Origin: Leptolinea sp.
Lineage (GTDB): Bacteria; Chloroflexota; Anaerolineae; Anaerolineales; Anaerolineaceae
Assembly: GCA_012515195.1 (NCBI GenBank)
Contig: JAAYYW010000325.1
Location: 1-36,497, forward strand
DNA length: 36,497 nucleotides
Direction: 5' to 3'
Position numbers and translations under genes: made by a program. Shown in pieces: positions 1-9,544 of the stretch; the stretch's first letter is position 1, and each line of letters begins with the position of its first letter. Under the pieces are notes generated by a model. It saw only the letters and a list, made by a program, of their open reading frames with translations. It searched no databases and had not been told where the DNA came from.

Positions 1-307
1 GCACCAGGTCAAACGAGCAGGAAGGAAATGGCAGATATTCACCGGCTCCGCCTACGGTTGATGGCCCTTTACTGTGAGCCTCTCTGGCACGTTCAACTTC
101 GATATCCAACCCGACTATAAATGACGCTCTCTCGGCCAGACGGACAAGATATGAACCCACTCCGCAACCATCAACGAGAACACGACCCGAAGCCCGCTCA
201 CCGGCTGCGTTACGAATGATGGACAGGCGGCGTTCCTGTCCGGCACGCCAGACATAGGAAGGTTCACCACGCAAAGCGGCTTTTGATGAAGGATTGTGTT
301 CGATCAA
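1..307 (-). CDS. Class I SAM-dependent methyltransferase, truncated by the window edge
   Basis: Reverse-strand translation gives ...RVLVDGCGVGSYLVRLAESASFIVGLDIEVERARES..., a Rossmann-type SAM-binding motif (VLDxGCGxG). Open to position 1; start uncertain (TTG at ~307 or further upstream). Confidence 0.7.
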   Translation of the reverse strand, partial: MIEHNPSSKAALRGEPSYVWRAGQERRLSIIRNAAGERASGRVLVDGCGVGSYLVRLAERASFIVGLDIEVERAREAHSKGPSTVGGAGEYLPFPSCSFDLV

Positions 308-358
308 ATCTGGATTCCCGGATGGTTTTAAGTTGGGGGATATTGTAACCTGATATAG

Positions 359-2038
359 TTATTCTTCTGTGCTAAAGGGAACCCAGGTAAGAATTGTCGT
401 ACCAGTTCCCGGCTCTGTAGTCAGTTCAAGATCCCCACCCACATTGTGAGCGCGGGTATGCATATTGGAAAGACCATGGCCCAGCGAAGTCTTCGTGCTT
501 TCCATGTCAAATCCCTTGCCATTATCCCTGATCTCCATGAGAACCCGATCGCCGGTTTTCCAAACCACCACATCTACTTTCTTGGCTTTGGCATGTTTCG
601 CGGCATTGGCCAGCGCCTCCTGACAGATATGGAATAATGCCAGAGCTTTGGAGGCCGGCAGTTTATCAAGACCGTCGGATGGGCCGCTGACGTGAGCTTC
701 TGCCAGCGTATTGGCCCGAAATTCATTAACCAATCGCTGAAGTCCCTGCATCAAATTCTCATCACTTAATTGACGTGGACGCAGGTCAAGGATGTAATTT
801 CGGATATCACGGATTGTGTTGTTCAATCCGTTTATCGATTGGTCTATGCGTTCCTTAGACTGTTGGGGGTCTTCTGAGAGTAACAGACGGGCATGTTCCA
901 GCGTTAAACCGACGGCATAGATGGATTGAATGATGCCATCGTGCAGATCCATGCCGATTCTTTCCCGTTCCTCCAAAACAGCCAGGCGGCGACTGTTGTT
1001 GTTATACCGCACATTTTCAAGCGCTGTCCCCATCCAGGACCCAATAGCCCCGATAAATTGCGTATCCAGATCTGTCAAAGGACGGTGGCCCAATACGGCA
1101 ACACACATGACACCCAGTACATTGCTTCGTCCCCTCAGTGGAAAACTGCCGATTTGATGAATTTTATTAAGTAAGACATAGTCGTGTAGCTCGGTTCCAT
1201 CATCCGGGCTGATCGTCATCACTTTGGGTAATCCGGTTTTGGCTGTCATCCCCACCATTCCCCGGCCAACAACGAAGACTTCATCTTTCCAAAGGGCTGG
1301 AACCATTTTCCCCCGGTGTAAAACCAGTTTCAGCCATTTTTCACCTTCCGGCCTTAAATACACCTCGCCGACTTTCAGATCGAGAAAATCCATCAATTGG
1401 GTCAGGGCGATCTTGATAATGGCTTCGATCTCTGTGGATGTGGCCAGGGTGGATGCCATGTTGTTTAGCAATGCTAAATTTTCATTCCGCCGGGTGAGGT
1501 CATGGTCACGTCTGATCAAGCGATCATGCAGACGGGCATTATTGATGGCAACGGCAGCATATCTGGCCAACTGTTCAATGACCAGCTGATCCTCATCTGT
1601 AAATTCTGTGCCATCTTTTTTGTCAGCCAGATAAATAACCCCCAGGTTTCGGTTCGCATGACGGATTGGCACACCCATAAATGATTTCATTCCAGGATGG
1701 TTGAATGGAAATCCGATATTCCTGGGATCAGATGCGATATTTTTTACACGGATTGTCTCACTGGCACACATCAATTCACCGATCAGTCCCATACCGATCG
1801 GTTGCTGATCCATGCTTTGCATATTAGATACTAAAAGACCAGCAGGGAAAAATTTATCCAATTTTCCTGTATCACTTAAGATTCCCAGAGCTCCGTACTG
1901 GCTTTCCATGAGCTGACAGGCCTGGTTGGCAATCCGTTCATACAGAGACTCAATGGATACATCCTGCATTAATTGAATGGTTGCCTGATGAAGCGCCGTC
2001 ATCTTCGACTCATAAGATGCGCGCGAGCTTTTTGTCAA
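359..2038 (-). CDS. Cytoplasmic GAF-GAF sensor histidine kinase (NarL/HisKA_3 family)
   Basis: Two GAF-like regions, HisKA_3 motif (ERERIGMDLHDGIIQSIYAVGLTLE) and HATPase (NAAKHAKAKKVDV..DNGKGFD). The track start at 2101 is TTG; a better start is TTG at 2038 (MTKSSRAS...), 5 nt after GGAGG. Confidence 0.92.
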   Translation of the reverse strand: MTKSSRASYESKMTALHQATIQLMQDVSIESLYERIANQACQLMESQYGALGILSDTGKLDKFFPAGLLVSNMQSMDQQPIGMGLIGELMCASETIRVKNIASDPRNIGFPFNHPGMKSFMGVPIRHANRNLGVIYLADKKDGTEFTDEDQLVIEQLARYAAVAINNARLHDRLIRRDHDLTRRNENLALLNNMASTLATSTEIEAIIKIALTQLMDFLDLKVGEVYLRPEGEKWLKLVLHRGKMVPALWKDEVFVVGRGMVGMTAKTGLPKVMTISPDDGTELHDYVLLNKIHQIGSFPLRGRSNVLGVMCVAVLGHRPLTDLDTQFIGAIGSWMGTALENVRYNNNSRRLAVLEERERIGMDLHDGIIQSIYAVGLTLEHARLLLSEDPQQSKERIDQSINGLNNTIRDIRNYILDLRPRQLSDENLMQGLQRLVNEFRANTLAEAHVSGPSDGLDKLPASKALALFHICQEALANAAKHAKAKKVDVVVWKTGDRVLMEIRDNGKGFDMESTKTSLGHGLSNMHTRAHNVGGDLELTTEPGTGTTILTWVPFSTEE

Positions 2039-2170
2039 AACTACCTCCTGCACCAATAGGATTAAGATTTTACCCGATTCCGGGCGTAATAGAACCCGCA
2101 ATTATGCAACCTTCCACATCAGGGTGACTTCTGATATGGCTCATCGGTATAATCGATTCAGGAGGAAACC

Positions 2171-2809
2171 ATGCTGGATAGTTTGAAAAATCGCAAAGAA
2201 AAAGAAATCCGGTTGCGGGAGGAGGGTAGGATACCCCCGGGTCAATCGTTGACCCATGAGTTCCCGGTTTTGCACTATGGCCCAACACCTGGATTTGATC
2301 CCCACACCTGGGATTTCATTGCCTGGGGTGAAGTAGAAAAGCCTCTGACATTGTCCTGGGATGAGTTTACTCAACTTCCGAGGGTGACACTGATGATGGA
2401 TATTCATTGTGTGACTCGTTGGAGCAAGCCGGATACCCTTTGGGAAGGCGTTTCTGTAAGGACCCTGATAGAAAAAGAATTGATCAAACCTTTGCCTTCC
2501 GCTAGATTTGTCATGCAGCATGCAGAATTCGGTTTCTCGGCGAACCTGCCACTTGAGGTTGTTCTGGCTGAAAATTTTCTCCTGGCAACGCACTATAATG
2601 GTCAACCCATCACACCTGATCACGGGTATCCATTACGAGGTGTTATCGGTGCCATTGTTGGTCGGCCAGACCTGAAAGTCCCTTATTTTTGGAAGGGTGC
2701 GAAATGGTTGCGGGGATTGGAATTCTTAAAGGATGACAAACCCGGTTTTTGGGAACAGGCTGGTTATCATAACGAAGGTGATGTCTGGAGAGAAGAGAGG
2801 CTGCGGTGA
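2171..2809 (+). CDS. Sulfite oxidase-like molybdopterin-dependent oxidoreductase
   Basis: Protein contains DIHCVTRWSKPDTLWEGVSVRTLIE and DHGYPLRGVIG, typical of the oxidoreductase molybdopterin-binding fold; 'aggaggaaacc' upstream of ATG. Confidence 0.85.
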   Translation: MLDSLKNRKEKEIRLREEGRIPPGQSLTHEFPVLHYGPTPGFDPHTWDFIAWGEVEKPLTLSWDEFTQLPRVTLMMDIHCVTRWSKPDTLWEGVSVRTLIEKELIKPLPSARFVMQHAEFGFSANLPLEVVLAENFLLATHYNGQPITPDHGYPLRGVIGAIVGRPDLKVPYFWKGAKWLRGLEFLKDDKPGFWEQAGYHNEGDVWREERLR

Positions 2810-3577
2810 TTACCCACTGCGTCCCATTCGGGCTACATAGAATCCAAGCCCCGCCCCGCCAAGGATAAGAACCGCACCGATTAATCCGAGCAGAGGCGAG
2901 CGTCCACCTTCACTGGGGGTGGGTTCAATCAATTGAGACCCTGGCTGGGCGCCAAAATCAAGAATAGATGTGTCTCCACCGGATAATTTTAGGGGGTAGT
3001 TTAATAATGTGGTGGCGTTATACCCTTCCGGTACAGCTACACTGATGTTGTAATCTCCCTCAATAAGTGCTTCAAAGCAAACCGCTTCGACTGCGTTTGT
3101 TTCACCGGTCAGTGATATTCTTCCCTCACGATCCGTCACACTGATGGCTCCCCCGGCCAGTGCTGTTTCGCTGTCGTCTGGAATTGCGTTTCCGTTGGTA
3201 TCGGTGAACAGGTATACACAGATATCACCGGTTCCGGGTGGAAGGGTGGGGGTAGGTACCTGTCCAATTGGGGTGGCGGTGGCCTGTTGCGCGGGTTTGT
3301 CAGCAATACCAATAAGGAGTTGCTGCCCCTCCTGCAGTGTGCAGGCTTCATCAAGGCCGTTCAGGCGGCGGAGTTCTTCCAATTGAACTCCTGTTAGAAG
3401 CGATATGCTGATGCAATTGTCTGCCGCTTTCACCACATAAACGATCCGGCCATCAGCTCCTGGTGTGGGGGTGGCATAAACGACCTGTGGTGGATTTGTG
3501 CCTGCCTGCACAGGAAAAATGACCAAAAAGAGGATAAGTGCGGCCATAAACAGACCGGTAATTGTTATTTTATTCAT
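2810..3577 (-). CDS. Secreted/membrane-anchored protein with LysM-like domain, SdrD/Cna-B-like domain and C-terminal TM
   Basis: Signal peptide MNKITITGLFMAALILFLVIFPVQA; LysM-like VYVVKAADNCISISLLTGVQLEELRRLNGL; DTNGNAIPDDSETALAGGAISVTD; C-terminal hydrophobic helix. Start placed at the internal ATG. Confidence 0.75.
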   Translation of the reverse strand: MNKITITGLFMAALILFLVIFPVQAGTNPPQVVYATPTPGADGRIVYVVKAADNCISISLLTGVQLEELRRLNGLDEACTLQEGQQLLIGIADKPAQQATATPIGQVPTPTLPPGTGDICVYLFTDTNGNAIPDDSETALAGGAISVTDREGRISLTGETNAVEAVCFEALIEGDYNISVAVPEGYNATTLLNYPLKLSGGDTSILDFGAQPGSQLIEPTPSEGGRSPLLGLIGAVLILGGAGLGFYVARMGRSG

Positions 3578-3653
3578 GATTTTCTTTCCAGTATGTAGCA
3601 TTATAACATTACACAATAAGCCGTCTTTTGGGCAGGTATAATTTTACTTACTC

Positions 3654-4541
3654 ATGAAACGATCTACCTTTTTTAGTATTACAAAAAGCCAGATTATGTC
3701 ACTCCTGGCATTATCCCTTTTCCTGGTTATTACAGGCTGCCGGGGTGTTTTGGAACAACCAGCGTATGAAACCCCAACACCATCATCAACCCCTTCACCG
3801 AGTGAGACCATTATCTGGTTCCCTGCAACCTCAACAGGTACGTTGGTGCCAACCCGCGAGCCTGAACCAACAGAAGACCTGCATCCGGCAGTGGGAGACT
3901 TGATTTTTCGGGATGATTTTTCATCAGAGGGATTGTGGTCTACACAAACGGAAGAGGGAGGTAACATAACTTATGGAAACCGTGAACTGACATTGGCTGT
4001 TCAAGAGCCCAAAAAGTATATTGCCAGCTTGTTTTCCAATCGGGTTATTGACAATGCTTCCGTTGAGATCACGTCCAATGTCACCCTGTGTAAAGCAGAA
4101 GATTCTTACGGAATACTTGTTCGCGCCTCAAATGGATTGAATGGCTACCGTTTTCAGGTCAATTGCCAGGGTCAGGTAAGATTGGAACTCCTCAAATCTG
4201 GAAGAGCATATTCCCTGGTTGATTGGTCGCAAAGTGGGCAGGTATTGCCTGGTTCACCTTTTCAACTCCGCTTGAGGGTTTGGATTGTGGAGGATGAAAT
4301 CCGCTTCTTCTTGAATGATAATTTTCAATTTTCCGCCCGTGATGCCACATATAAAAACGGATCTATTGGTGTTTTTGCGCGCCAGGCAGCGGATACACCT
4401 TTAACTGTAAATTTCACCAACCTGACCGTACATGAAATTGAAAGCGGATTTATTTTGCCGAAAGCGACACCCAAACCCACCGCGACACGTCCCGGTAGTT
4501 ACAAACTGGTGAACACTCCGGTTCCTTCCGTAAAGCCCTGA
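3654..4541 (+). CDS. Lipoprotein with concanavalin/LamG-like (DUF1080-type) domain
   Basis: Lipobox VITGC; Thr/Pro-rich linker; FRDDFSSEGLW...DNASVEITSNV...YGILVRASNGLNGYRFQV. Confidence 0.75.
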   Translation: MKRSTFFSITKSQIMSLLALSLFLVITGCRGVLEQPAYETPTPSSTPSPSETIIWFPATSTGTLVPTREPEPTEDLHPAVGDLIFRDDFSSEGLWSTQTEEGGNITYGNRELTLAVQEPKKYIASLFSNRVIDNASVEITSNVTLCKAEDSYGILVRASNGLNGYRFQVNCQGQVRLELLKSGRAYSLVDWSQSGQVLPGSPFQLRLRVWIVEDEIRFFLNDNFQFSARDATYKNGSIGVFARQAADTPLTVNFTNLTVHEIESGFILPKATPKPTATRPGSYKLVNTPVPSVKP

Positions 4542-4593
4542 CTCCCCGGTTGTATAATCAACAGTAATCCTTAGTTCTATTGAAAAGTAACCA

Positions 4594-6993
4594 TTGCTCG
4601 ATCTCTACATTTTCCCAATCCATTTAGCTGGCGGCAAAGAGCTGGCAGACTTGCCCGGGCTGGTTGCCTCATCAGCGCCCAGACGGGTTCTTCGTAATCG
4701 GGCTGGCGATATGCTGGCCGCCCTGTTGACCCTGCCCAGCAAGAATATTTTGACAGCTGAAGCACAACAGGAAATGTTGCTGCATCTTTCGGCTACATAT
4801 TTCACCACCCCCGGTTCCGTGACCTCTGGTCTAAGAGCAGCGGCGGAGCAGATAAACACCTTTATTCTCGGGTCCAATCAATTTGATTCGCCCTCAGGCC
4901 GACCAAACGTAGGTGTGCTTAATCTTGCCGTCATTCATGGCAATATGTTGTACTTGTTGCACACGGGTCCAACCCACACACTGGTTGTCAGCTCTGATGG
5001 TGTGTCGGATTTTGTTGATCTGGAAGGCGCCGGCCGGGGTCTCGGAGTAAGCAGCACAATAACCCCGCGATACTTTACCACTACGGTGCGGGAGGGCGAT
5101 ATGGTTTTACTATGCCCGTCCCCCCCGACTACCTGGACGACCACTTTTCTTGGCGGTAGTTCAAAACTCACTCTTGATCAATTCAGACGGCGTTTACTGG
5201 CCCAATCACCCTTTAATATGACCGCTGCGGTTGCGCAGGTTCAATCTGGCCGGGGAGATGTCCACCGGCTGAGACCGCGAATACCACAGGAGCCAATACC
5301 GTCTGACCCATATTCACTGCCAGTACAGGACACAACCGTACCGGAATCACAGGAATTGCCAGTATTTCCTTCTGAAGCGGAACAGGAACCAGTTGAAGTA
5401 TCTTTTGAAATTCGGGAGGAAACTCCCATCATCCCACCGCCTTCCGTTCCTGTTACGGTTGATAATCCATTGCCTGTGTCTTTCGAAACTGATCCAATCT
5501 GGTCTTCTGAAAACGATGAACCCGTAATTGATGCGGCGCCGGTTGAGCCACCTGTTGTGCTAACCGAACCATCAATGGAAACAACAGGCGAACAAGGCGA
5601 AGGTAGAGAACCGGATCAGGGTTTTAGAACCATCCCGGCGAATGAATTACCCGGTCCACAAACTGCCGCACCAGACACGCCATTCCTGGATAAATTGGCT
5701 GAAATTACCCAAAAACTGATGGAACTGCCCGGCCGGTTGAAACCCAGGATAAAACCCAACGTGGTTAAGATTAATCCAGTGCGCACTGATCCATCTGGAA
5801 GCATCGCGGCTTCCACGTTGCTATTTATCGCGCTGGCCGTGCCGGTCATTATTGTTTTTATTGCCACGAATGTGTATACCCGGTCTGGTAGAGGGGAACA
5901 GCGTACGAATTACCTGATTGAAGCTCAGGCGCATGCTTTACAGGCTGCCGGGCAGGTTGATCCGGAAACTCAACGCAGTGGGTGGACACAATCTCTCTAC
6001 TATGTAACAAAAGCGGAAGAGTATGGGCGTACAGAAGAAACACGATTCTTGCGGAAACAAGCGCAGGACGCCCTCGACAATCTGGACAGCATCATCCGGT
6101 TGCCGGTTCAGGAAGCCGTGCCGGATTCAATCCCATCATCGATAAACATTATCCAGATGGCCGCTTCATCAACCGATGTTTTTGCCCTCGATTCAAACCA
6201 GGGACGAGTGTTACGATTTTCCCTGACCGGAAATGGGTATGTTCTTGATCCAAATTTTCAATGCGGTCCGGGTTCTTCGGGGGGAAAGATTGTCGGCCCT
6301 CTTATCGACATTGTTCCCCTACCGATTAACAATCAATATAAGGCATCGGTTATGGGGATGGATACCGGAGGTAATTTGCTCTACTGCATTCCCGGCAAGG
6401 CTCCATTATCGACAACACTTGCGGCTCCGGCTACCAAATGGGGCAAAATTACTGCGTTCACGGTGGAAGGAAGCGCGCTTCTTATTCTCGACCCACTCAG
6501 CAACGCCATATGGCGCGTGGTGGGTGATGGCGTCGGATTTCCAAACCAGCCGCACCTCTTCTTCGACCGCGAGATTCCCGACCTTTCCGATGTAATTGAC
6601 CTGGTAATGTACCAGGATGATCTGTTATTGTTGCGCAAGAATGGTTTGATCACGAGATGCACGTTCAACAATTTTGGAGTGTCGCCGACCCGTTGCCAGG
6701 ACCCCGCGGGTTATGGTGACCGCAATGGCGAACCCATTCCATTGTTTCCCGATGTGCAATTTACTCAACTTGCCACTGTCCCGCCCCCTGATCCATCAAT
6801 TTACATACTTGATGTGAATGGACCAACGATCTACCATTTTAGTTTGCGATTAAACCTTCACAGCCGCTTGCGTTTTCAGACATTGGATGAATATTCCCTG
6901 CCCGAACAACCGGTGACGGCTTTTGCCGTGGCATCCAACCGCGTAGCCTGGATCGCATTGGGAAACCGTGTTTATTACACACCACTCCCGTGA
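4594..6993 (+). CDS. Membrane protein: PP2C-like N-terminal domain, Pro/Glu-rich linker, single TM helix, probable beta-propeller C-terminal domain
   Basis: TTG start; GVLNLAVIHGNMLYLLHTGPTHTLVV...REGDMVLLCP resembles a PP2C core; TM STLLFIALAVPVIIVFIATNVY; C-terminal repeats such as DVFALDSNQGRVLRF and SIYILDVNGPTIYHF. Confidence 0.7.
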   Translation: MLDLYIFPIHLAGGKELADLPGLVASSAPRRVLRNRAGDMLAALLTLPSKNILTAEAQQEMLLHLSATYFTTPGSVTSGLRAAAEQINTFILGSNQFDSPSGRPNVGVLNLAVIHGNMLYLLHTGPTHTLVVSSDGVSDFVDLEGAGRGLGVSSTITPRYFTTTVREGDMVLLCPSPPTTWTTTFLGGSSKLTLDQFRRRLLAQSPFNMTAAVAQVQSGRGDVHRLRPRIPQEPIPSDPYSLPVQDTTVPESQELPVFPSEAEQEPVEVSFEIREETPIIPPPSVPVTVDNPLPVSFETDPIWSSENDEPVIDAAPVEPPVVLTEPSMETTGEQGEGREPDQGFRTIPANELPGPQTAAPDTPFLDKLAEITQKLMELPGRLKPRIKPNVVKINPVRTDPSGSIAASTLLFIALAVPVIIVFIATNVYTRSGRGEQRTNYLIEAQAHALQAAGQVDPETQRSGWTQSLYYVTKAEEYGRTEETRFLRKQAQDALDNLDSIIRLPVQEAVPDSIPSSINIIQMAASSTDVFALDSNQGRVLRFSLTGNGYVLDPNFQCGPGSSGGKIVGPLIDIVPLPINNQYKASVMGMDTGGNLLYCIPGKAPLSTTLAAPATKWGKITAFTVEGSALLILDPLSNAIWRVVGDGVGFPNQPHLFFDREIPDLSDVIDLVMYQDDLLLLRKNGLITRCTFNNFGVSPTRCQDPAGYGDRNGEPIPLFPDVQFTQLATVPPPDPSIYILDVNGPTIYHFSLRLNLHSRLRFQTLDEYSLPEQPVTAFAVASNRVAWIALGNRVYYTPLP

Positions 6994-7015
6994 AAGATAA
7001 TTCGGTTAAGATAAT

Positions 7016-7053
7016 ACACACAAAGAACCGGGATCACCCGGCTCTTTGTGTGT
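7016..7053. terminator. Strong hairpin between convergent genes, probable terminator
   Basis: ACACACAAAGAACCGGG-ATCA-CCCGGCTCTTTGTGTGT, 16/17 paired, between the ends of 4594..6993 (+) and 7079..7495 (-). A second small hairpin CTTCAG-CCTGT-CTGAAG lies at 7061-7077. Confidence 0.7.
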
Positions 7054-7078
7054 AAAGTCTCTTCAGCCTGTCTGAAGG

Positions 7079-7495
7079 TTATTTGGAAACAACTTTGATT
7101 GATTTCGGTTTGGCTTCTTCCGATTTCGGAATACGCAGTGTCAAAATACCGTTGGAAATGTCAGCTTCCGCTTTTGAAGCATCCAGCTGGTCGGGAAGGG
7201 TCAATACCCGGTTGAACCGGCCGGAAGGACGTTCACTTAAGAGGTAGTTTTCATTTTCGCCGCGAATAACTTTGATCTCACCCTGAATAGTAACAGTTTC
7301 ATTCACAACCTGAATATTCAAGTCTTGGGCAGAAACACCAGGAATAAAGGCAGAGATCAAATAAGCATCTTCTTCCGCTTTTACATCAACCGGGATCACG
7401 ATGTCACAGTACGACTCACGCGGTTCAGGTTCAACCCAGCGCTGTTCCCAGGGGCGTCGCGAAAAACGGGGTGTTCGGGTAATATAGAGAGTCAT
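7079..7495 (-). CDS. Hsp20/alpha-crystallin family small heat shock protein
   Basis: DAYLISAFIPGVSAQDLNIQVVNETVTIQGE...RPSGRFNRVLTLPDQLDASKAEADISNGILTLRIPKSEEAKPKSIKV. Confidence 0.95.
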   Translation of the reverse strand: MTLYITRTPRFSRRPWEQRWVEPEPRESYCDIVIPVDVKAEEDAYLISAFIPGVSAQDLNIQVVNETVTIQGEIKVIRGENENYLLSERPSGRFNRVLTLPDQLDASKAEADISNGILTLRIPKSEEAKPKSIKVVSK

Positions 7496-7654
7496 TTTTC
7501 CTCCACAAAATTTATATGTTTTATATGTTGTTATTTGTAGGATAAGCGATAATTATTTGTGAAATACAAGAGAAAAGTAGGAGATTTATAAGAGTTGTTT
7601 CAAATGATGAAAATCAATATATGGTATGATTTTTATAATTGGAGTAAGTGAAAC

Positions 7655-8011
7655 ATGGACGACAAGATAACGATCATCGAGGGTCCAACCCCCACATTTG
7701 AAGAGATTAACGACGGTTGGGCTTTAGGTTTGAATGAAGGACCAGAACTGTACGATCTGGTAATGACCCGGGTGCGTACGTTTAACGGACAGGCCCTAGT
7801 AGAACGATGCCATAGAGCCTGGAACGAACGGTCAAATGTTTTCCTACATTACCGCAATGAACTTGGATTGGAAGAACGGGCTCCGATTATGGCAGCCCGG
7901 TCGGTTACGACTGACGATGGCTCGGTTTTGTTGTTATGGGTACGTCTTGATTTCGGCGAGACGAAAGCTGAATCAGGTGAAGACCTTGGAAGTGAAGACT
8001 TTGACGACTAG
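7655..8011 (+). CDS. Hypothetical protein (118 aa)
   Basis: ORF ends 3 nt before the downstream aminotransferase ORF, suggesting an operon; no recognised domain. Confidence 0.75.
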   Translation: MDDKITIIEGPTPTFEEINDGWALGLNEGPELYDLVMTRVRTFNGQALVERCHRAWNERSNVFLHYRNELGLEERAPIMAARSVTTDDGSVLLLWVRLDFGETKAESGEDLGSEDFDD

Positions 8012-8014
8012 ATA

Positions 8015-9280
8015 ATGACTCTGGATCTTGAAAAAATCCGAAACGAATTTCCTGCTCTGTCCCGCCCGGTATTATTTCTCGATAATCCGGGCGGTACTCA
8101 AATAACTTCCCGCAGTCTTGACCGTATCCAAAATTATCTTATTCATACGAATGCAAACCATAACGGCAGTTTCGAAACCAGTCGATTATCTGACCAACTG
8201 GTGGATGAAGCACGTACCGCGGCTGCTGAATTCTTGAATGCATCATCGGATCGAGAAATTGTCTTTGGTCCCAATATGACCTCGTTGACCTTTAATTTAA
8301 GCCGTTCACTGGGTCATCTGCTTAGAACCGGAGATACCATTGTGGTAACACGGTTGGATCATGATGCGAATATATCTCCCTGGCTTCTTCTCGCTCAAGA
8401 TTCTGGCTGCAATATCCGCTGGGTGGATTTTAACCCGGATGACTGCACCATCGACCTTGCGGATTACGAGAGAGCCATGGAAGAAAAACCGCGATTGGTT
8501 GCATTCGGTTACGCTTCCAATGCGGTTGGGACGATTAATCCAGCAGCAGAGATGGTGGAAATGGCTCACACTGTTGGCGCGCTTGTTTACATCGACGCGG
8601 TACAGTATGCGCCACATGGCCCAATTGATGTGCAGGCGCTTGACTGTGATTTTCTTGTTTGTTCCGCGTACAAATTCTTTGGTCCGCATGAAGGTGTTCT
8701 ATTCGGGCGGTATGATCTTTTACAAGAGCTGAAAGCATATCGGGTACGTCCTGCGCCGCTTCTTCCACCCGGTAAATTTGAGACAGGTACGGGGAATTTT
8801 GAGAATATGGCTGGAACACTTGGTGCCATGGAATACCTGTTGTGGATTGGTGAAACCTTTGGTTCGGAATTCAAGGAAAACACACGTGAATATTCTGGCC
8901 GGAGGAAAACCTTCAAGCTGGCCATGAATGCCATCCGCGCCTATGAGTATGAGGTCAACCGAGAATTTATCCAACAACTGGAAGGCGTGAAAGGGATACA
9001 CCTTTTCGGGATAATGGATTGGTCCCAGTTGGATCGACGGGTTCCCACAGTCTCATTCACTATAGATAATTGGTCGCCGCAGGACCTTGCCGCGGCTCTG
9101 GATCGGGAAAAAATTTATACCTGGGATGGAAATTTCTATGCCCTGGCTGTCACCGAGCGTTTGGGATTGGAAGGAAGAGGTGGACTTCTCCGGTCAGGGG
9201 CTGTTCACTACAACACATTGGACGAGATCCGCCGATTTGGGAAAGTCTTGCGAAAACTGGCGGAGAAAAGATCGAATTAA
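8015..9280 (+). CDS. Cysteine desulfurase-like class-V aminotransferase
   Basis: FPALSRPVLFLDNPGGTQ...NANHNGSFETSRLSD; PLP-lysine region DFLVCSAYKFFGPHEGVLFG; matches the TIGR01976-type family from memory. Confidence 0.9.
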   Translation: MTLDLEKIRNEFPALSRPVLFLDNPGGTQITSRSLDRIQNYLIHTNANHNGSFETSRLSDQLVDEARTAAAEFLNASSDREIVFGPNMTSLTFNLSRSLGHLLRTGDTIVVTRLDHDANISPWLLLAQDSGCNIRWVDFNPDDCTIDLADYERAMEEKPRLVAFGYASNAVGTINPAAEMVEMAHTVGALVYIDAVQYAPHGPIDVQALDCDFLVCSAYKFFGPHEGVLFGRYDLLQELKAYRVRPAPLLPPGKFETGTGNFENMAGTLGAMEYLLWIGETFGSEFKENTREYSGRRKTFKLAMNAIRAYEYEVNREFIQQLEGVKGIHLFGIMDWSQLDRRVPTVSFTIDNWSPQDLAAALDREKIYTWDGNFYALAVTERLGLEGRGGLLRSGAVHYNTLDEIRRFGKVLRKLAEKRSN

Positions 9281-9327
9281 TAGATAAACACCTGGGTGAG
9301 GGGGGCACCCAAGTGCTTATCTATTAA
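9277..9327 (+). terminator. 22-bp-arm hairpin overlapping the stop codon of 8015..9280
   Basis: TTAATAGATAAACACCTGGGTG-AGGGGGG-CACCCAAGTGCTTATCTATTAA; 20/22 paired, 7-nt loop; TAA stop lies inside the left arm. Confidence 0.6.
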
Positions 9328-9381
9328 TATTTTATATCCTTATTCCTAAATTTGCAAGAGGTTTAGGAAAGAATTTACAAG

Positions 9382-9455
9382 TGCCCCAGGCGGGAATTGA
9401 ACCCACAGCCTTAGCCTTAGGAGTGCTCTGCTCTGTCCATTTGAGCTACTGGGGC
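9382..9455 (-). tRNA. tRNA-Arg (anticodon CCT)
   Basis: GCCCCAG-TA-GCTC-AAATGGACA-GAGC-A-GAGCA-CTCCTAA-GGCTA-AGGCT-GTGGG-TTCAATT-CCCGC-CTGGGGC-A; perfect acceptor stem, good D and T arms, anticodon loop CTCCTAA. Confidence 0.9.
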
Positions 9456-9501
9456 ATTCATTGGGATTATAGCATTTCACCTGAAAATTTCAAACAAAAA
9501 A

Positions 9502-9527
9502 GGGGAGAGGTGTGAATACCTCTCCCC
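9502..9527 (-). terminator. Rho-independent terminator of lipoprotein 9545..10420
   Basis: GGGGAGAGGT-GTGAAT-ACCTCTCCCC perfect 10-bp stem, followed on the minus strand by TTTTTTG. Confidence 0.9.
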
Positions 9528-9544
9528 GGGATGATTATCAGGAT

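Noticed and set aside
2141-2623. 160-aa minus-strand ORF
   Set aside because: Antisense to the recognisable sulfite oxidase-like gene; no domain.
7496-7654. CIRCE/HAIR heat-shock operator upstream of the Hsp20 gene
   Set aside because: The region is AT-rich but I found no TTAGCACTC-N9-GAGTGCTAA-like inverted repeat or HspR-type motif.
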